Positions 47,940-59,715 of a stretch of 64,000 bases of DNA are shown piece by piece. A program made the position numbers and the translations under genes. Below the pieces are notes generated by a model. That model had not been told where the DNA came from, searched no databases, and was given only the letters and a program-made list of their open reading frames with translations. How positions within the stretch are numbered: the stretch's first letter is position 1; each line of letters opens with the position of its first letter. Source of the DNA: Cyanophora paradoxa (Eukaryota; Glaucocystophyceae; Cyanophorales; Cyanophoraceae); contig QPMI01000416.1 of the NCBI GenBank assembly GCA_004431415.1, positions 62,001 to 126,000 on the forward strand, given 5' to 3'.

Positions 47940-50900
47940 TCACGAGCTCGAGTCGGGAGGCGGGGCCCTGGCGCCGCCCCCGGGGCCGCCGATGAGTGCG
48001 CGGGCGCGGGCGGCGCGGGCGCGGGCCTTGGCCGCCACGGGCCCCTCCCCCTGCCCCGCCGCCTGCCGCGATCAACATCAACGAAATCAAATGCTTCCTG
48101 CTGTAATCTGATCGTGGAGTGTGAATAATTAGACCAACCTCGGCCTCCCTGAGGGACGCCTCGGCGGCAAGGAGCGCCTCCTCGGCCCACGCCGCTGCCG
48201 GCCCGCAGGTCAGGCCAGGCCGAAGCTTAAAAAAAGAACAGAAAAGCATAGCTAAAGCATAGAAATCTGGAGTACTAGTCGTGAAGTGAAAGGGAAAGAG
48301 AAAGGGGGGTGAACATCGGAAAGAAGAGCTCCAGGGGCGGGCGCACGGCCCAGGGCGAGGTTCGCCTCGGCGAGGTTCCCGCAGAGCGCCGCCCGCGTCT
48401 CCCGCTCCGACCCCGGGCAGCTCGCCAGCCCCACGCCTGCCGACGGCCTCGGAGGGGGCGGGGGGGGGAGGGGGAGTGGGGGGGTACCGTAGAGGAGGGA
48501 GGCGAGGGCGTAGTTCCGCTTCTTGAAGACGTCGTTCGCGACGGTCTGGGGGTACGCCGTCACGCGGGGGGGGGGGGGGGGGGGTTTGAGAAGCTGGGGG
48601 AAGAGGGGGAAGGGAGAGGGGGGTATTGCCTTGAACGACGAGGCCATCTCGACCGCGAACCTGCGAAGCCGTGCAGAGCCCCGTCAGAAAGAAAAAGAGA
48701 AACAAAAAGGCCACTCCAGGGCTCGACACAGGGGGGTACGCGCTTGTTCTCCGTGGCGGACAGCGCCGGGACCTTGTCGGGGTACGCGGCGCGGAGGCGG
48801 AGGAGCGCCGCGGCGCACCCTGCGGGGGGTAGGGGGAAGGCCCAAGCCTCAGGGGAGAGGGTGAAGGGGGGGTACGCGGCCTGCGCACCGGCGACGGCGC
48901 TGCCAATGGCGCCGGTGACGACGTCGTCCTCCGGGGTCTCCCACGAGTGGCCCGAGTGGAGCTGCGCGAACCCGAGTTCGAACACGATCGAGGCTTAAGG
49001 AGCTCCAGGCGGCGCCGGGGCGCGGGCACGTGTCCTAAGATCTAAGAAGATCTCAGAAGACCGGGGCCAGTAGAAGCTTTCGCAGGAGGCAGCGCATCTC
49101 GGTGAAGTCCAAACCCAGATACTTAGAAGCTTAGAAGCTTAGAAGCTCTAATGAGAAGATCTAAGATGGAGGCAGCGCTTCTCGGAAAAGGCGCGATAAG
49201 CTACTACGAAGAAGCTTAAAAGCTTAGAAGCTCTAAAGCTCTTCTAAAAAGATCTAAGAAGAGGAAGACCGGGGCCAGGAGAAGCTTTCGAAGCTCGAAA
49301 GCTCTAAATTAAAACGATGCCTCTTCGGCATCGGGGCCCGGGGCGAACGCACCGCCTCCGCCTCGGGGTCCGCCTCCCCTTCCGCGGCCTTCGCGATGAC
49401 CTGCGCCGAAAGTTAGGGGGGGGGGGGGGGGGCGGGGGGGGGGGGGGGGGGGGTACCTTGCGGAGGGCGGGGGCGTGCGGGAGGGCGGAGCGGGCGCCCT
49501 CCGGGAGGGCGCTCAGGTGAGCGAGGCACCAGGCCAGCTCCTCGATTTGCTGCGCGAAGCTCTGGAAAAAAATGGACGGGTAGAAGAAGAATCGCGTACC
49601 CTGCGGCGCGAGGCGTGCGCCTTCTCGATTTCCTCCGGCTCCGGGCCGTCGGCCGGGTGCAGGCACATCCTGCGGGAGAAAAGGGTACGGAGATGCTCGG
49701 GGGCGGGGTACGGGGGTACGGCATCCGGGGCGAAGGGTTGGGGGTACGGACGCACGCGACGGCGCCGCGGACGGCGTTCTTCCGCGCGTTCGGCGCCTCG
49801 TTCATGGCCCTGGGGGGTACGCCGTTCAGGTAAGTATTCTTTGTTTTTTTTTGGGGGGGGGGAAGTCGAACCGGAGCATGCCGGCGGCGATGTCGCCGGC
49901 GGGATCCGAACCGGCGGCGAGGAGGGCGGCCTGGGCCGCGCGGGCGGCGGCGAGGGCGGAGGCGCGGCCTTCCGAGCCGGCGGGGACGGGCCGGCGGGCA
50001 GGGGGCCAGCGGCCTCCTCGGCGGCGCCTGAGGGGCGGCTGAAGGGGCGGCGGCAGCCGATGGGGCCGAGTCAACGTCGGCAAAGGGCGGGGCGCAGATC
50101 AAAAGGCGGAGGGCGCCAGCCGCGTAGACGCCGCTCCGGTCCTCTGCCGTACCCGCCCCATCCATCCATCGCACAGGGGGTACGCGGGAGAAGGGGGGGG
50201 GAAGCGCACCGGGGTACGCGGGCGGAAAGGGCCTGTTGACGAGAGAAAGGAGGGCGGGGAAGAGGCCCAGGGTAGAGGCGAGCTGCAGGCGTAGCCGGCG
50301 AATGGGGCTGATCACCTTGCAGATCTGGGGGGGGGGGGGGGGGGAAGGAAGGGGGGGGGGAATTTGATCGGCTCGCGGGCGGCAGGGGGCAGGGGGCGGC
50401 GAACAAGGTAGATCGATTGGACGGCCACCTCGTGGATGATCGCTGTAAGGCTGGGGTGGGGTGGGGGGTACGCGTCACGCGGCGGGGAGGGGCGTGGAGG
50501 GCGGGCGGGCGGGGCCGGCGCTCACCGCGGGGCGTAGCGCTTGACAACCTCGGGGGGCATCATCGGACCCCAGAAGATGGTCTGGATTGCGCCCTCGGTG
50601 GGGCCTGCCGGAGGGCGGGGCGGGGTACCGGATCGAACGACGGGCGGTTGACGGGGAGGAAAAGGCGACGTACCCTCGTCCAGCTCGGAGAGGAAGCGCT
50701 GCGGGTCGATCGCGAGCTGCTCGACGATGGCTCCCAGGAGGTCGCCGGCGGGGGGGTACAGCGCCTCGCGTAGGGGGAAGGTCGGCGCCTCCACCGCGAG
50801 CTGGTAGACAAGCTGCATGCACTCGTACCGCAGCTTCGAGACGCCGCCGCGCAGCGCCTCGGCGATGGCAGGAAGAAGGAGCGGCTCTGCCAGCGCCTGC

Positions 50901-51661
50901 GCGGGGGCGGATCGAATCTGGGGCGTGGCGGGAACAGTCCGGCCGCGGATCGAATCTCACCGCGGAGGTCGCGCCGAGGTCGCGGACGAGCGTGTGAATC
51001 CCTTTGCAGGCGGGGACGCTCGCCGTCGTGTCCTTGCAGCGCGGCCCGAGCAGCTGCCGGCGGCGCGCGCGGCCCGCGCGTCAGCGATGGCGCGGCGTTG
51101 GTGCCCCGGGGCGCTCGCGGCGGCTTGCCTTCGAGAGGAGCGTGAACAGCGGCGCTCCGACTGCTGCGTAGATGGGCCTCGCGGATCCGGCTTCCTTCAG
51201 CGGCTGGAGCCACTGCGCCGTACGCGTGCAAAGGATGCATATATCAGTGGCGCCGGCGATGGCCATGAACCCGCGCGAACGTTCGCGCGGCGCCGTCCGG
51301 CGAGCAGACGGCGAGCCAATGGCGAGAGCACGTCGCTCACACGCATGATGATGCGGTCCGCCTCGGGGCTGGCCAGCTCCTCCATCATCGGGCCGACGCG
51401 CTCCTTCCGCGCCTTCCCTCCGAGCTTCGCGAAGCAAGCGGGGCACAGCGGCGCGCTGTCCGGATTCGTACACGTGCCAGCCTTGCATTTAGAAGAGGCT
51501 GATCATGACAACGAACGCGCGGCCGGTGGTGAGCGGAGCCGGCAGCGGCGCGCTCGAGCTCGACGCGGCTCACCGGACGATCGCTCGCGCCCCCTAACGC
51601 GCTCGAGCTCCGCGAGCATCTCCTGCAGGGACATGCCAGCGAGCATTCCCGGATCGAACAT
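47940..51661 (-). CDS. Multi-exon host gene with alpha-helical body and C-terminal TPR region
   Basis: The start ATG is at 51661 (MFDPGMLAGMSLQEMLAELE); the stop TGA is at 47942-47940. Credible exons, in order: a Cys pair region CTNPDSAPLCPACFAKLGG (about 51480-51350), WLQPLKEAGSARPIYAAVGA, RCKDTTASVPACKGIHTLV, LRYECMQLVYQLAVEAPTF, QTIFWGPMMPPEVVKRYAP, RLRLQLASTLGLFPALLSL, MNEAPNARKNAVRGAVA, QIEELAWCLAHLSALPEGA, HSGHSWETPEDDVVTGAIGS, NDVFKKRNYALASLLY, SERETRAALCGNLAEANLAL, AEEALLAAEASLREAE and a final Ala/Arg-rich exon. The FKKRNYALAS...CGNLAEANLAL...WAEEALLAAEASL pattern is TPR-like. Introns begin GTACCCC and carry long C runs. I do not recognise the full protein. Exon borders are approximate. 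Confidence 0.6.
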
Positions 51662-52379
51662 TGCACTGTCAGCTGCGCCGATCGCTAGCCGTGTACCCCC
51701 GCCGGCGCGGGTCCGCGGGGTCGTCCAACCGAGCTCTTTTCACGATATCGATCATCCTTTCTACCAACCTGCCTACCTGCAGGAGCAATCGCAATCGTCT
51801 GCCCGCGCAGCGCGCGGCCGCGGCGACGTCAACTTCGACAACTGCATGCGCAGCTGCAGCCGCGGGCGCCGCGTTCGCATCGGAGTCGCTACGAGCGTTC
51901 TGGAGTCGATTGTCGACGTCGCTGCGCGGAAAGGTCCTGCTGCCGTCGCGGGAGCATTGACAACCGGCCGGCGCCGCGGCCGCGGGATCCGCGGATTCGT
52001 AGTGAAGGGAGCGCGCGGATACGGCGACGAGCGAACAAGTGGGATCAGCATGCATATGTGCGATTCGCTCGCAAGGTGCGCACAATTCCGCCGCCGCGGC
52101 CGCGGCCGCCGCGCGCGGCGCTGCGCGCGCGCGCGGGCGCCGGGCCCGCAGCTGCGCACGCAGCTGCTTACAGGATCCCTCCGTGCACCGCGCAGGCCTC
52201 GAGCTCGAGCCTTCGGGCGCACGCGTGTGCAAGTCTCTAGATCTCCGGATCCTCCCCGTACGCGTGCAGCTGCAGCTCCAGATCTCGTCCTCGCTCTGGG
52301 CGTGTGCGTGCTAGCGCTGCAGCTGGCGACGGTCGCCCTCGCAGCAGGCCACACGTGGAGCTCCGGCGCCGCGGATGCG
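51662..52379. other. Host intergenic spacer, CpG-rich
   Basis: Divergent promoter region between the genes starting at 51661 (minus) and about 52380 (plus). It has many CpG and Alu-like GCGC/AGCT palindromes (GCCGCGGCCGCGG near 52093). A hydrophobic string read in the plus frame just before 52380 (VLALGVCVLALQLATVALAA) looks like a signal peptide but lacks a nearby start, so the true first exon of the next gene may lie here. Confidence 0.45.
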
Positions 52380-54935
52380 ATGGCGGCGGCCGGCTGCAAG
52401 AAGCAGTGCGGGGATACGCGCTTCCCCGCCGAGAAGGCCAGCTCGAAGCAGCTGGAGTGGCTCGCCCAGAAGCGCGGCGGCAGCGGCCGCGGCGGCAGGG
52501 GCCTCGTGAGGGCTCTATCCAGAAAGGAGCACGACGACCTTCTGATGCAGCTGCAGCCGTCCACTCCCGGGCCAGACAAGTCTTCCGGTACCTATCTAGC
52601 CCGGAGTTTCAAGGACATCGCGGACGCGCAGGGCGCGGACGGGCTCGAGATCTTCACGCAAGTCTCGTGCGCCGCGCGCGCTCCCGCCTCCGCCTCCGCC
52701 TCCGCCTCCGCCTCCGCCTCCGCCTCCGCCTCCCGGAGTCCGCCTCCGCCTCCGCCCCCAGCGCCTGACCCGTTCCTTTGCAGTCCGATGCACGCGCATC
52801 TCGACCGGGGCGAGCTCTCCCTAATCGCCGACGCCCTGAGGACCGCGGACCGCCGGGCGTTTGTCGACGCCAAGCTCCTCCTCAACTCCTCCCTCCTCGA
52901 CGACGCCCTGTACAGCGCGGCGCCCGAGAAGACGTTCGAGAAGCACGTGAAGCGCCTCACGCCGCAGCTGACGCACCCCGAGATCCCCAAGGAAGCCAGT
53001 GCGGGCCTCACTGAGTCGCGGCCCCGCAGATACGGGGCCCTCTGACTGAGCCGCGGCCCCGCAGGTCGCTTCCTGTGGGGCGCTGCGTACGCCCTGGACA
53101 CCGAGGTGCAGCTCATCGTCGTCAACGAGTCGGGGCGCGTCATTGCCCTGCCGCCCTTCGCCCCCAACAGCTCCGGCGCCGATCGCGAGCGTCGGCCGCG
53201 GGACCAGTGGCGCCTGTCCGACTTCGGCATCCACCGCCTCTACATACTTCGGTACTTCCACCTGGAGACACGCCAGGTCCATCTCTTGCATTATAATTAG
53301 CACACAACCCAACTACAATGAGTTTCACATCGCCCAATATATAATATAATAACTGGAGAGACGCCACTAAGCTAAATTAATAAACTGGAGAGACGGTCGC
53401 GTACGAGGCGCTGGGGCCCATCCTAGCTAAAGAGGTTTCTAATCTAAAGAGGGTTTTGTATCTGGGTAGCTAGCTAGCTAAAGAGGTTTCTAAACTAAAT
53501 TAAAGAGAGGTTTCTAAGCTAAATTAACCGGAGACCCGCCAGGGCAGGTCGTGTACGAGGCGCTGGGGCCGATCCCGGGCTCCCTCTGCGTCTGCTCGCC
53601 CCCGCTCTCCCGAGACTTCGCGTACACCCAGGTCCGCGGATCCCCCTCCTTGCATCTCAGCTGCTATCGTTTCTTTGAGTTGCAATATTAATTAATATTG
53701 CTGCTTTGCAATTGCTTTGCAGACGAAGAAAGCAAAGGCGAAGGCGTTTTCTTCGTCTGCATCCAGTCGCAAAGTGCGTTTTAATATGCGTTTAATTCCC
53801 TTGCAAATGCAACATTCATCTTACAGATGCTCGCCAGACACAGACGTCAACAGGCGGCGCCGGCGCCGCCCCGCAGCAGCCAGTGGAGACTTCTGTTGCA
53901 TCGGACTTCCCGCCAAAGGATCCGGACGGCGACTGCACCAAGAAGTGCGGTGTCCCTCGCATTGCCTTCAACAAGGCCAGCAAGGAGAATCTGGAGTGGC
54001 TCTCCCAGAAGCGCCGCCCGTCCACGGGCAAGGGCAGCGCCCAGGGCCCCGTGGTCGCCGCGCCGGGCAGCCCCGACAAATTCAGGCAAGTGTACCCCAT
54101 GCTCCTGGAGAGCGACGCTGCCAGCTCCGCTCGGCACGCACCAGCGCTATCGGATTTCGCGGACGAGAAGGGCGTGGCGGCTCTCGGGCGGCACTTCGTC
54201 CGAATCTCGTGCGCGTCTACTATCGATCCTGCCACCTTATAATTACTCGCTGGATCACCACTGAATCGCGGCCGTCCGCAGTTTGAAGGACTTGCAGTTG
54301 CACCTGAATCGCGACCCAAGGCAGCTTCTTTTCGAGGCGGTCGAAGCCGCGGACAGGTGGGCGTTTCTCGAGGCGGGCTACAACCTCGAGATGGAGAACG
54401 GTGCCTTCTACGGCCCGGCGGTGCAGAGCGCGCTGACGCAACACGTAAAACACTTGCCGCCACGAAGTATGCACATGCATCGGGAGATCTCCAAGCACAA
54501 AGACGGCAGTACGCATTTTGTTCATCTTTATAATTACATGAAGGCGTTCGAATTCTGATATATATTTATTCCGACCCGAACAACGCTGCAGACTTGCTGT
54601 TCTGGGCCGCTGCGCACGCTCTCGACACCGAGGTGCAGGTGATCGCTGTCAACGAGTCAGGGCGCGTCGCCGCCCTGCCCCCGTTCGCCCCGAACATCAC
54701 TACTCGGCGCCCAAGCGAGCGGAGCCTGTCCGATTTCGGCATCGGCCGCCTCTACGTCCTGTACTACGTCCACCCAGCCACCAAGTCCGCCATCTACGAG
54801 GCGCTGATCCCGAACACGCCCGCGGGCTACACCTGCGCGTGCTCGCCCGCGCTCCCGCGTGACTTCGCGTATCGGAGCCCGCTGGCGCCCGTATCAGAGC
54901 CCTCGGTGCGCAGCCGTGGCTCGACTGGCCATTAA
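52380..54935 (+). CDS. Host gene with an internally duplicated domain (tentatively OTU-like)
   Basis: Two repeats of a domain of about 250 residues, each spread over matching exons. Repeat 1: CKKQCGDTRFPAEKASSKQL, EWLAQKR (52380-52666), DALRTADRRAF (from 52784), ALDTEVQLIVVNESGRVIAL (from about 53066), VVYEALGPIPGSLCVCSPPL. Repeat 2: CTKKCGVPRIAFNKASKENL, EWLSQKR, EAVEAADRWAFLEAGY, ALDTEVQVIAVNESGRVAAL, AIYEALIPNTPAGY. Donors after ...QVS and ...RIS are both GTGCGC. The DGDC string in repeat 2 and the order ALDTEVQ-VxxV...Y recall OTU peptidases, but catalytic residues are not convincing. The start may lie upstream. The end is TAA at 54933. Confidence 0.6.
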
Positions 54936-55085
54936 TATTGACAGCCCGTCTGGTTTGGACTGATCATGACGTTGCCTGCAGCTGCAGGCTAGCACTGCTT
55001 CCCCTTCATCTGAGACCGCATCGAAACCGCGGGCCGGCACCAGCGCTAGCGGCGAGCCTCGTCCAACTCAGGTGCTGACCGCTTC

Positions 55086-56204
55086 ATGTTCGAATTCGAT
55101 TGCGCCTGCCTCCTGAAGCAAATTTGTGCGCAGGCGCCAGTGCCACGCAAGCCGGATCCGGATACAGGGGTCGAAGATGGGGGCGGAGACGCCACGAAAA
55201 CGGGCCCCCAGGGGGACGATCACGAGCCCTCCGCAGCGGCCCACGTGCTCCCGATTGCCTTCACGGCCGTCATTGCCGTGGTCGGCCTCGTGGGGTTCTT
55301 CGTGCCCGAGCGGCGCCAGCTGAGGACGGAGCTGGCGGCCGCGCGGGCGGCGGCGGCGGCAGCCGAGCAGCGGGCGGCTGCGGCAGATCAGCGGGCAGCT
55401 TCAGCGGAGCAGAGGGCGACGGATGCGAACCAGCGGGCGGCGGCCGCAGAGCAGGGCGCAACGGCAGCGAAACAGCGGGCGACTGCTTCGAATGAGAGGG
55501 CGGCGGCTGCGGAGCAGCGGGCGGCTGGCGCAGACGCGGAGGCGCGAAGGGCGGTGGAGAACGCGCGGGCGGCAGAGCGGGACGCCCGGCGAGAGCTGGC
55601 GGAGGCGCGCGCCAAGGCGGAGTCGCTGGGGGCGGAGCTCCGCGACGAGCGGCGGGCCGCCGAGCAGCAGAGGGGGCAGCTGGACGAGGCGCGGCGCGAG
55701 GGGCGCGGGGCGGTGGAGCGCGCAGCCGCCGCCGAGCGGGCGGCGGCAGAAGCAGAGCAGCGGGCGGCGGGCGCCGAGGCGGCCGCCGCGGCCGCCGCGG
55801 CGGAGCTTCGGGCAGCGGCGGCGGTGGATCCGGAGCGGCGGCCGCGCGAGAAGCTGGAGGGCGGCCAGGGGCGGGCGGAGCTGCAGGCGCTGCTCGAGCG
55901 GCTCTGGCCGGCCATCGTCGCCGGGGCGCGGCAGCGCGAGTGCGCCCTCTGCCTCAGCGTCGTCCCCGAGGAGGACCTGCGGGCGCTCCTCCCGTGCGCC
56001 AAAACCTCCCGTGCCGCCCTAAGTTTCGTCTCTGACGCCGGGGCGCGCGGCCGCGGCAGGTGCCTGCACGCGCAGACGTGCAAGGGCTGCGTCGCGCAGC
56101 TGGAGGCGCGGGGGCGGCAGTGCCCGCAGTGCAGGAAGCCCTTCACGTGCGCCGAGCGCGTCTTCGCGGCGAACTTCGCCCCCGCTCACGCTCCCGCCTT
56201 CTAA
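55086..56204 (+). CDS. Transmembrane coiled-coil RING-finger protein
   Basis: One transmembrane helix (HVLPIAFTAVIAVVGLVGFF, about residues 54-73), then an Ala/Glu/Arg coiled coil of some 170 residues (AAEQRAA heptads), then a RING. The frame is open to 56204, but RING spacing requires removing a 66-bp intron at 55994-56059 (GTGCGC...GGCAG). The spliced RING is CALC-x15-CLHAQTCKGC-x9-CPQC, a regular C3HC4 finger. The intron is a multiple of three without a stop, so retention would give a longer protein with a broken RING. A membrane E3 ubiquitin ligase is the likely role. The start may be further upstream: an AG acceptor at 55132-55133 precedes GCGCCAGTG. Confidence 0.7.
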   Translation: MFEFDCACLLKQICAQAPVPRKPDPDTGVEDGGGDATKTGPQGDDHEPSAAAHVLPIAFTAVIAVVGLVGFFVPERRQLRTELAAARAAAAAAEQRAAAADQRAASAEQRATDANQRAAAAEQGATAAKQRATASNERAAAAEQRAAGADAEARRAVENARAAERDARRELAEARAKAESLGAELRDERRAAEQQRGQLDEARREGRGAVERAAAAERAAAEAEQRAAGAEAAAAAAAAELRAAAAVDPERRPREKLEGGQGRAELQALLERLWPAIVAGARQRECALCLSVVPEEDLRALLPCAKTSRAALSFVSDAGARGRGRCLHAQTCKGCVAQLEARGRQCPQCRKPFTCAERVFAANFAPAHAPAF

Positions 56205-56824
56205 GTTATAATTATATAATGATTACGGGCAGTGGGCCAGCGTACCCTCGGCGCCGCGGCGCCCAGCGGCCGCCCCAATAGGCCTTGCTGTAAATTCAAG
56301 GTTGTAATAATAACCATCAAGTACCAGCAAGTCCAAGGAAACAATATTAATCATTGAATCGTGAACGTAGAGTACCATGGCCAGTGTCAAAATGCAGACC
56401 AGGGAGTTTAATTTGCCGCCGGTGCGACTCGAGCAAAGTCGCTGACTGAGAGGTCCGGCAGTTATGAGCTTAAGCTTAGACCTGCCATCCCCCCTCTCCT
56501 CCTTCCCCCCCCCCCCCCCCCCCCCCTCCTCCTCCTCAGGACCTTCCTCACCCCCTCCCTCCATTCCCCCTAGGCCTCCGGCTCTTTTTCGCGAGGCTCC
56601 TCGATCTGATCCCTCTAGATCTAGATTTATTGATATCATAGTATTCTCTTTTCGCAGCTCTGTAGCCAGGCTAGCTAGTTCTGTCTTCGATCATCGCATT
56701 TTCTCTCGAGCCCAGCAGCAGACATTAATTAATTGCGGCAGGCCAGATCTTTTTGCTTTCAACGGGTTCACCAGGCCTAGGCCCAGCAGTAGCTATCGCA
56801 GCGTGGCTGGGGAAATATTTAGCA
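56205..56824. other. Host intergenic spacer
   Basis: No coding exon recognised. It contains a C-rich tract with a run of over 15 C at 56507-56526 followed by CTCCTCCTCCTC, and AT-rich patches. It presumably holds the promoter of the TRAF-like gene at 56825. Confidence 0.5.
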
Positions 56825-59411
56825 ATGGGACTCGACGCGGCGATGTTCGTGGACCCCAGCGTGGCGCGCGACTTCTCGTGCCCCATTTGCCATGACGTCC
56901 TCCAGGAGCCCGTGCGTCAGCGTCTCGCGCGCGCGCCTCCCGTCGGCTGGAAACTTTCCGCCTGAAGGATCAATGCGCAGACGGAGGCGAATTGCGAGGG
57001 CGGTCACGTCTTCTGTTTCTCGTGCATTTCCGCCCATTTCGCAGTGCGAAAGGACGGCACGCGCTGTCCTGAGTGCGCGAAATCGTTTTTCGCAACGCAA
57101 AAAAATCAACTTTCGCGCTCAGAATTTCGCTGACGCTGCGCTCATTTTTTGTTTGCGCAGGTGCAACGAACCGATCACTGAGGATCAAGTTCGCAAGAAC
57201 AAGAAGGTCCGCAACGTGATCAGCGATGCGGAAACGAGGTGCACATGCCCCGGCCGCGGGCTAGCGGCCCCATCGTGTCCGCGCAGCCCTAGGCCTCACG
57301 ACATCGACAGCTGCGCGAACGAGGCCGGCGGCTGCAAGTGGCGCGGCAAGCAATTCAACCGCGAAGCGCACATCAAAATCTGCCCGCGCACCTCCACAGC
57401 GTGCTGCGGTTGCGCTACCTTCTTCTCCCGCGAGGAAATAGAGGTGCGCACGCGCAGACGCTCGCCGAGGCTCTTTGTTCGGTCCTGAAGCCAAGCTCTT
57501 CAGGCGCACGAGGCTGCGTGCGACCGCGTCCAGCGCACCTGCAAGAATGCGCCCTTCGGTTGCGAGGCGCTCGTCGCCGAATTCGATCGCGAAGCTCACC
57601 TCGGTCCGAGCTTTCTAATTCCTGAATTCGAAGCTTAAGTGCGCATTCCGCTATTTTCTCTGCTGATCGTTGTCCCGTACGCGTCTCCAGCGGTCTGCGC
57701 CCAGCGCTGCCGCGAGTCGCTGCAGCGCTTGAAGCAGCGCGCGGAGGAGGCAGAAACGAAGCAAAAAGTGGCCGAGGACCAGAAGAAGGCAGCCGAGGAC
57801 CGGGCGGGGCAGGCCGAGCAGCAGGCGGATGCGGCGAAGCGGAAGGCGGCCCGGAAGGAGGACCGCGCCAAAGAGGCCGAGGATGATGCCAGGGAGTATG
57901 CCGAGCAAGTTAAGCAGGAGAAAGCCCGCGCCAAGGCTGCCGAGGATCGGACCCAGCAAGCGGTGGTCCGGGCGCAGGCGGCGGAGAGAGAGAAGAACGA
58001 CGCGCGCAAGTACGCGAATGCGCTCAGCGAGTACCTCGTCCATTTGCCGAACTGCGAGTTCCAGGAGGCGAGAACGTTTTATCGTGACTTTGGATTTCGA
58101 TCGTGACATCCCGCGCGCCTGCGCATGCGCAGGAGCTCTTCGTGTCGTTCCAGGCGAGCTGCCCGAATTTCCTCGACGAGCAGCGGGACGACCCCCACCG
58201 GAAGGGCATCGCCATCCCGCGGAGCTGCGTCTCTTCCGACGCCGTCGGCGCCTGGTGCAAATAATCTTCTTGTAGGTCGCGTAAACTTAAGCCGAAATAA
58301 TAATATAATCATGAATCGAAATCATCTTCGACGTGGGATACAGATCTAGATCGAAATGATCAGCAGTTGCGAAACTCGAAATAATTATTATAAACGTCGC
58401 TGCTAAATTTGTCCGATCTGTTGCAAAATTTGCGTCACCTGAGCAGCGAAAATATCCAGAACCAATCGATTAGAAAGGCACATTCAAATCCTCAACGCCA
58501 CTTCTGCAGGAAGCTGCGGCTGTACCCGAACGGGAGCGATGGGGACCGCCACAGCCTGGGCCTGTTCCTCTCGTGCACGTCCCCGCGGGACCAGGACCGG
58601 TGGGCCCGCTTCGCCGTCACGATCCTCAACCGGGATATTTCCAAGCACATCACCAAGGCGCGCGCGCGACCGTTCACCCGAGCTTCGAGATATATAAATA
58701 TGCCCTCGAGCCTGAGCCTGAAGCTTAAGCTTATAATAATTCGCGATCGAAGGCATACGACGAGGAGGATCTGGACCTCCACGAGGACGAGCGCGGCTGG
58801 TGGGACTTCGCGGACCTCGACCTGCTGACCTGCGAGGAGGTTCGTGTCCGATAACGCGAGATCGAATTCGAATATATAGTTTTATCATCTAGCGCTAATT
58901 ATATAACTCCCGCGCATTGGATCCACTGCAGCTATATGAAGGTCTAGATGTCTTACAATCACTTGTCTAGATGTCCGTTTTCTCGAGCACGTCTATTCAT
59001 TAATATTGAATTTTTAAAGGATCGACGTCCGCGCTCTATGGCAAGCTGTAGGCGCTGGAGCTCCGGTCCTCAAGCGCGCTTATTCATCTTTTGGCAAGAA
59101 TGCATATAAAAAACATTAAGTTTACGAGTTCAAGTGCTTTATCAGTTCAGAGTTTAATCCTAGAATTAATGCCTGGAGTTTTATCACACGCCGTACTAGC
59201 CTCCGAGTCTATCCTTATCAAGGAATCGATGTTTAATGTGATCTGAATATCTGAATGTGATCCGCGGCCGTCACCGATGCCCGGCCGCCAGGACGGTGAC
59301 TGCGACCACTTCGGCAACGCGTGCGGCGGCTTCCTGCACGACGGGAAGCTTCTGCTCCACGTCAGCATCTGGCGGGCCGAGGACGACGGGGAGGGCAACT
59401 GTTATTATTAG
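56825..59411 (+). CDS. TRAF-type protein: RING, TRAF zinc fingers, coiled coil, MATH
   Basis: Exon 1 (56825-56911) ends CPICHDVLQEP. Exon 2 (56981-57071) holds CEGGHVFCFSCISAHF and RCPE, joined to CNEPITEDQVRKNKKV at 57161 to complete the RING. TRAF-type fingers follow: CANEAGGCKWRGKQFNREAH, and CDRVQRTCKNAPFGCEALVA. Next is a charged coiled coil (about 57690-58070). The exon from 58132 seems to stop at 58264, but a GTGCAA donor at 58255 joined to the acceptor at about 58508 gives SDAVGAWKLRLYPNGSDGDR, the hallmark of a MATH domain. It continues with LGLFLSC, WWDFADLDL and FLHDGKLLLHVSIW to TAG at 59411. TRAF proteins are signalling adaptors/E3 ligases. Exon ends are partly approximate. Confidence 0.8.
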
Positions 59412-59715
59412 TCGCCCGCCATGGCCACCAGGGTCGATCGCGACCGGGCCCCTCCTCTTTTTCGCAGTCGGCTTCGCAGGTCTGATCGGTCCTCTTTCTC
59501 CCGATTCGTAGAAGTCTATTGTTTTTTTTTATAGCTATAGCAGCTATGGCTATCTGTGCACCAGAATCCGAACCGCAGATCATCGGATCTAGATCTAGAA
59601 GACAGCCGTATCCAGTTGAAGAACGGCGAAAAGACGCTCTTAAGCACTTACCTTGATGCCCTGAGCTTGACCCCTTGATCATAAACCATTTTGTTTAGCG
59701 TGCGAAAAGTGCCAA
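59412..59715. other. Host intergenic spacer
   Basis: About 300 bp; contains a T8 run (59521-59530) and AGATCTAGATCTAG palindromes. No gene or RNA recognised. Confidence 0.5.

Noticed and set aside
47920-49029. 369-codon minus-strand open frame
   Set aside because: It crosses several introns of the TPR-type gene and switches between real exon frames; only short parts are coding.
50817-53045. One 742-codon open frame
   Set aside because: GC-rich DNA keeps frames open by chance. Only the part from about 52380 matches the conserved exon pattern; the rest is antisense to the 47940-51661 gene and spacer.
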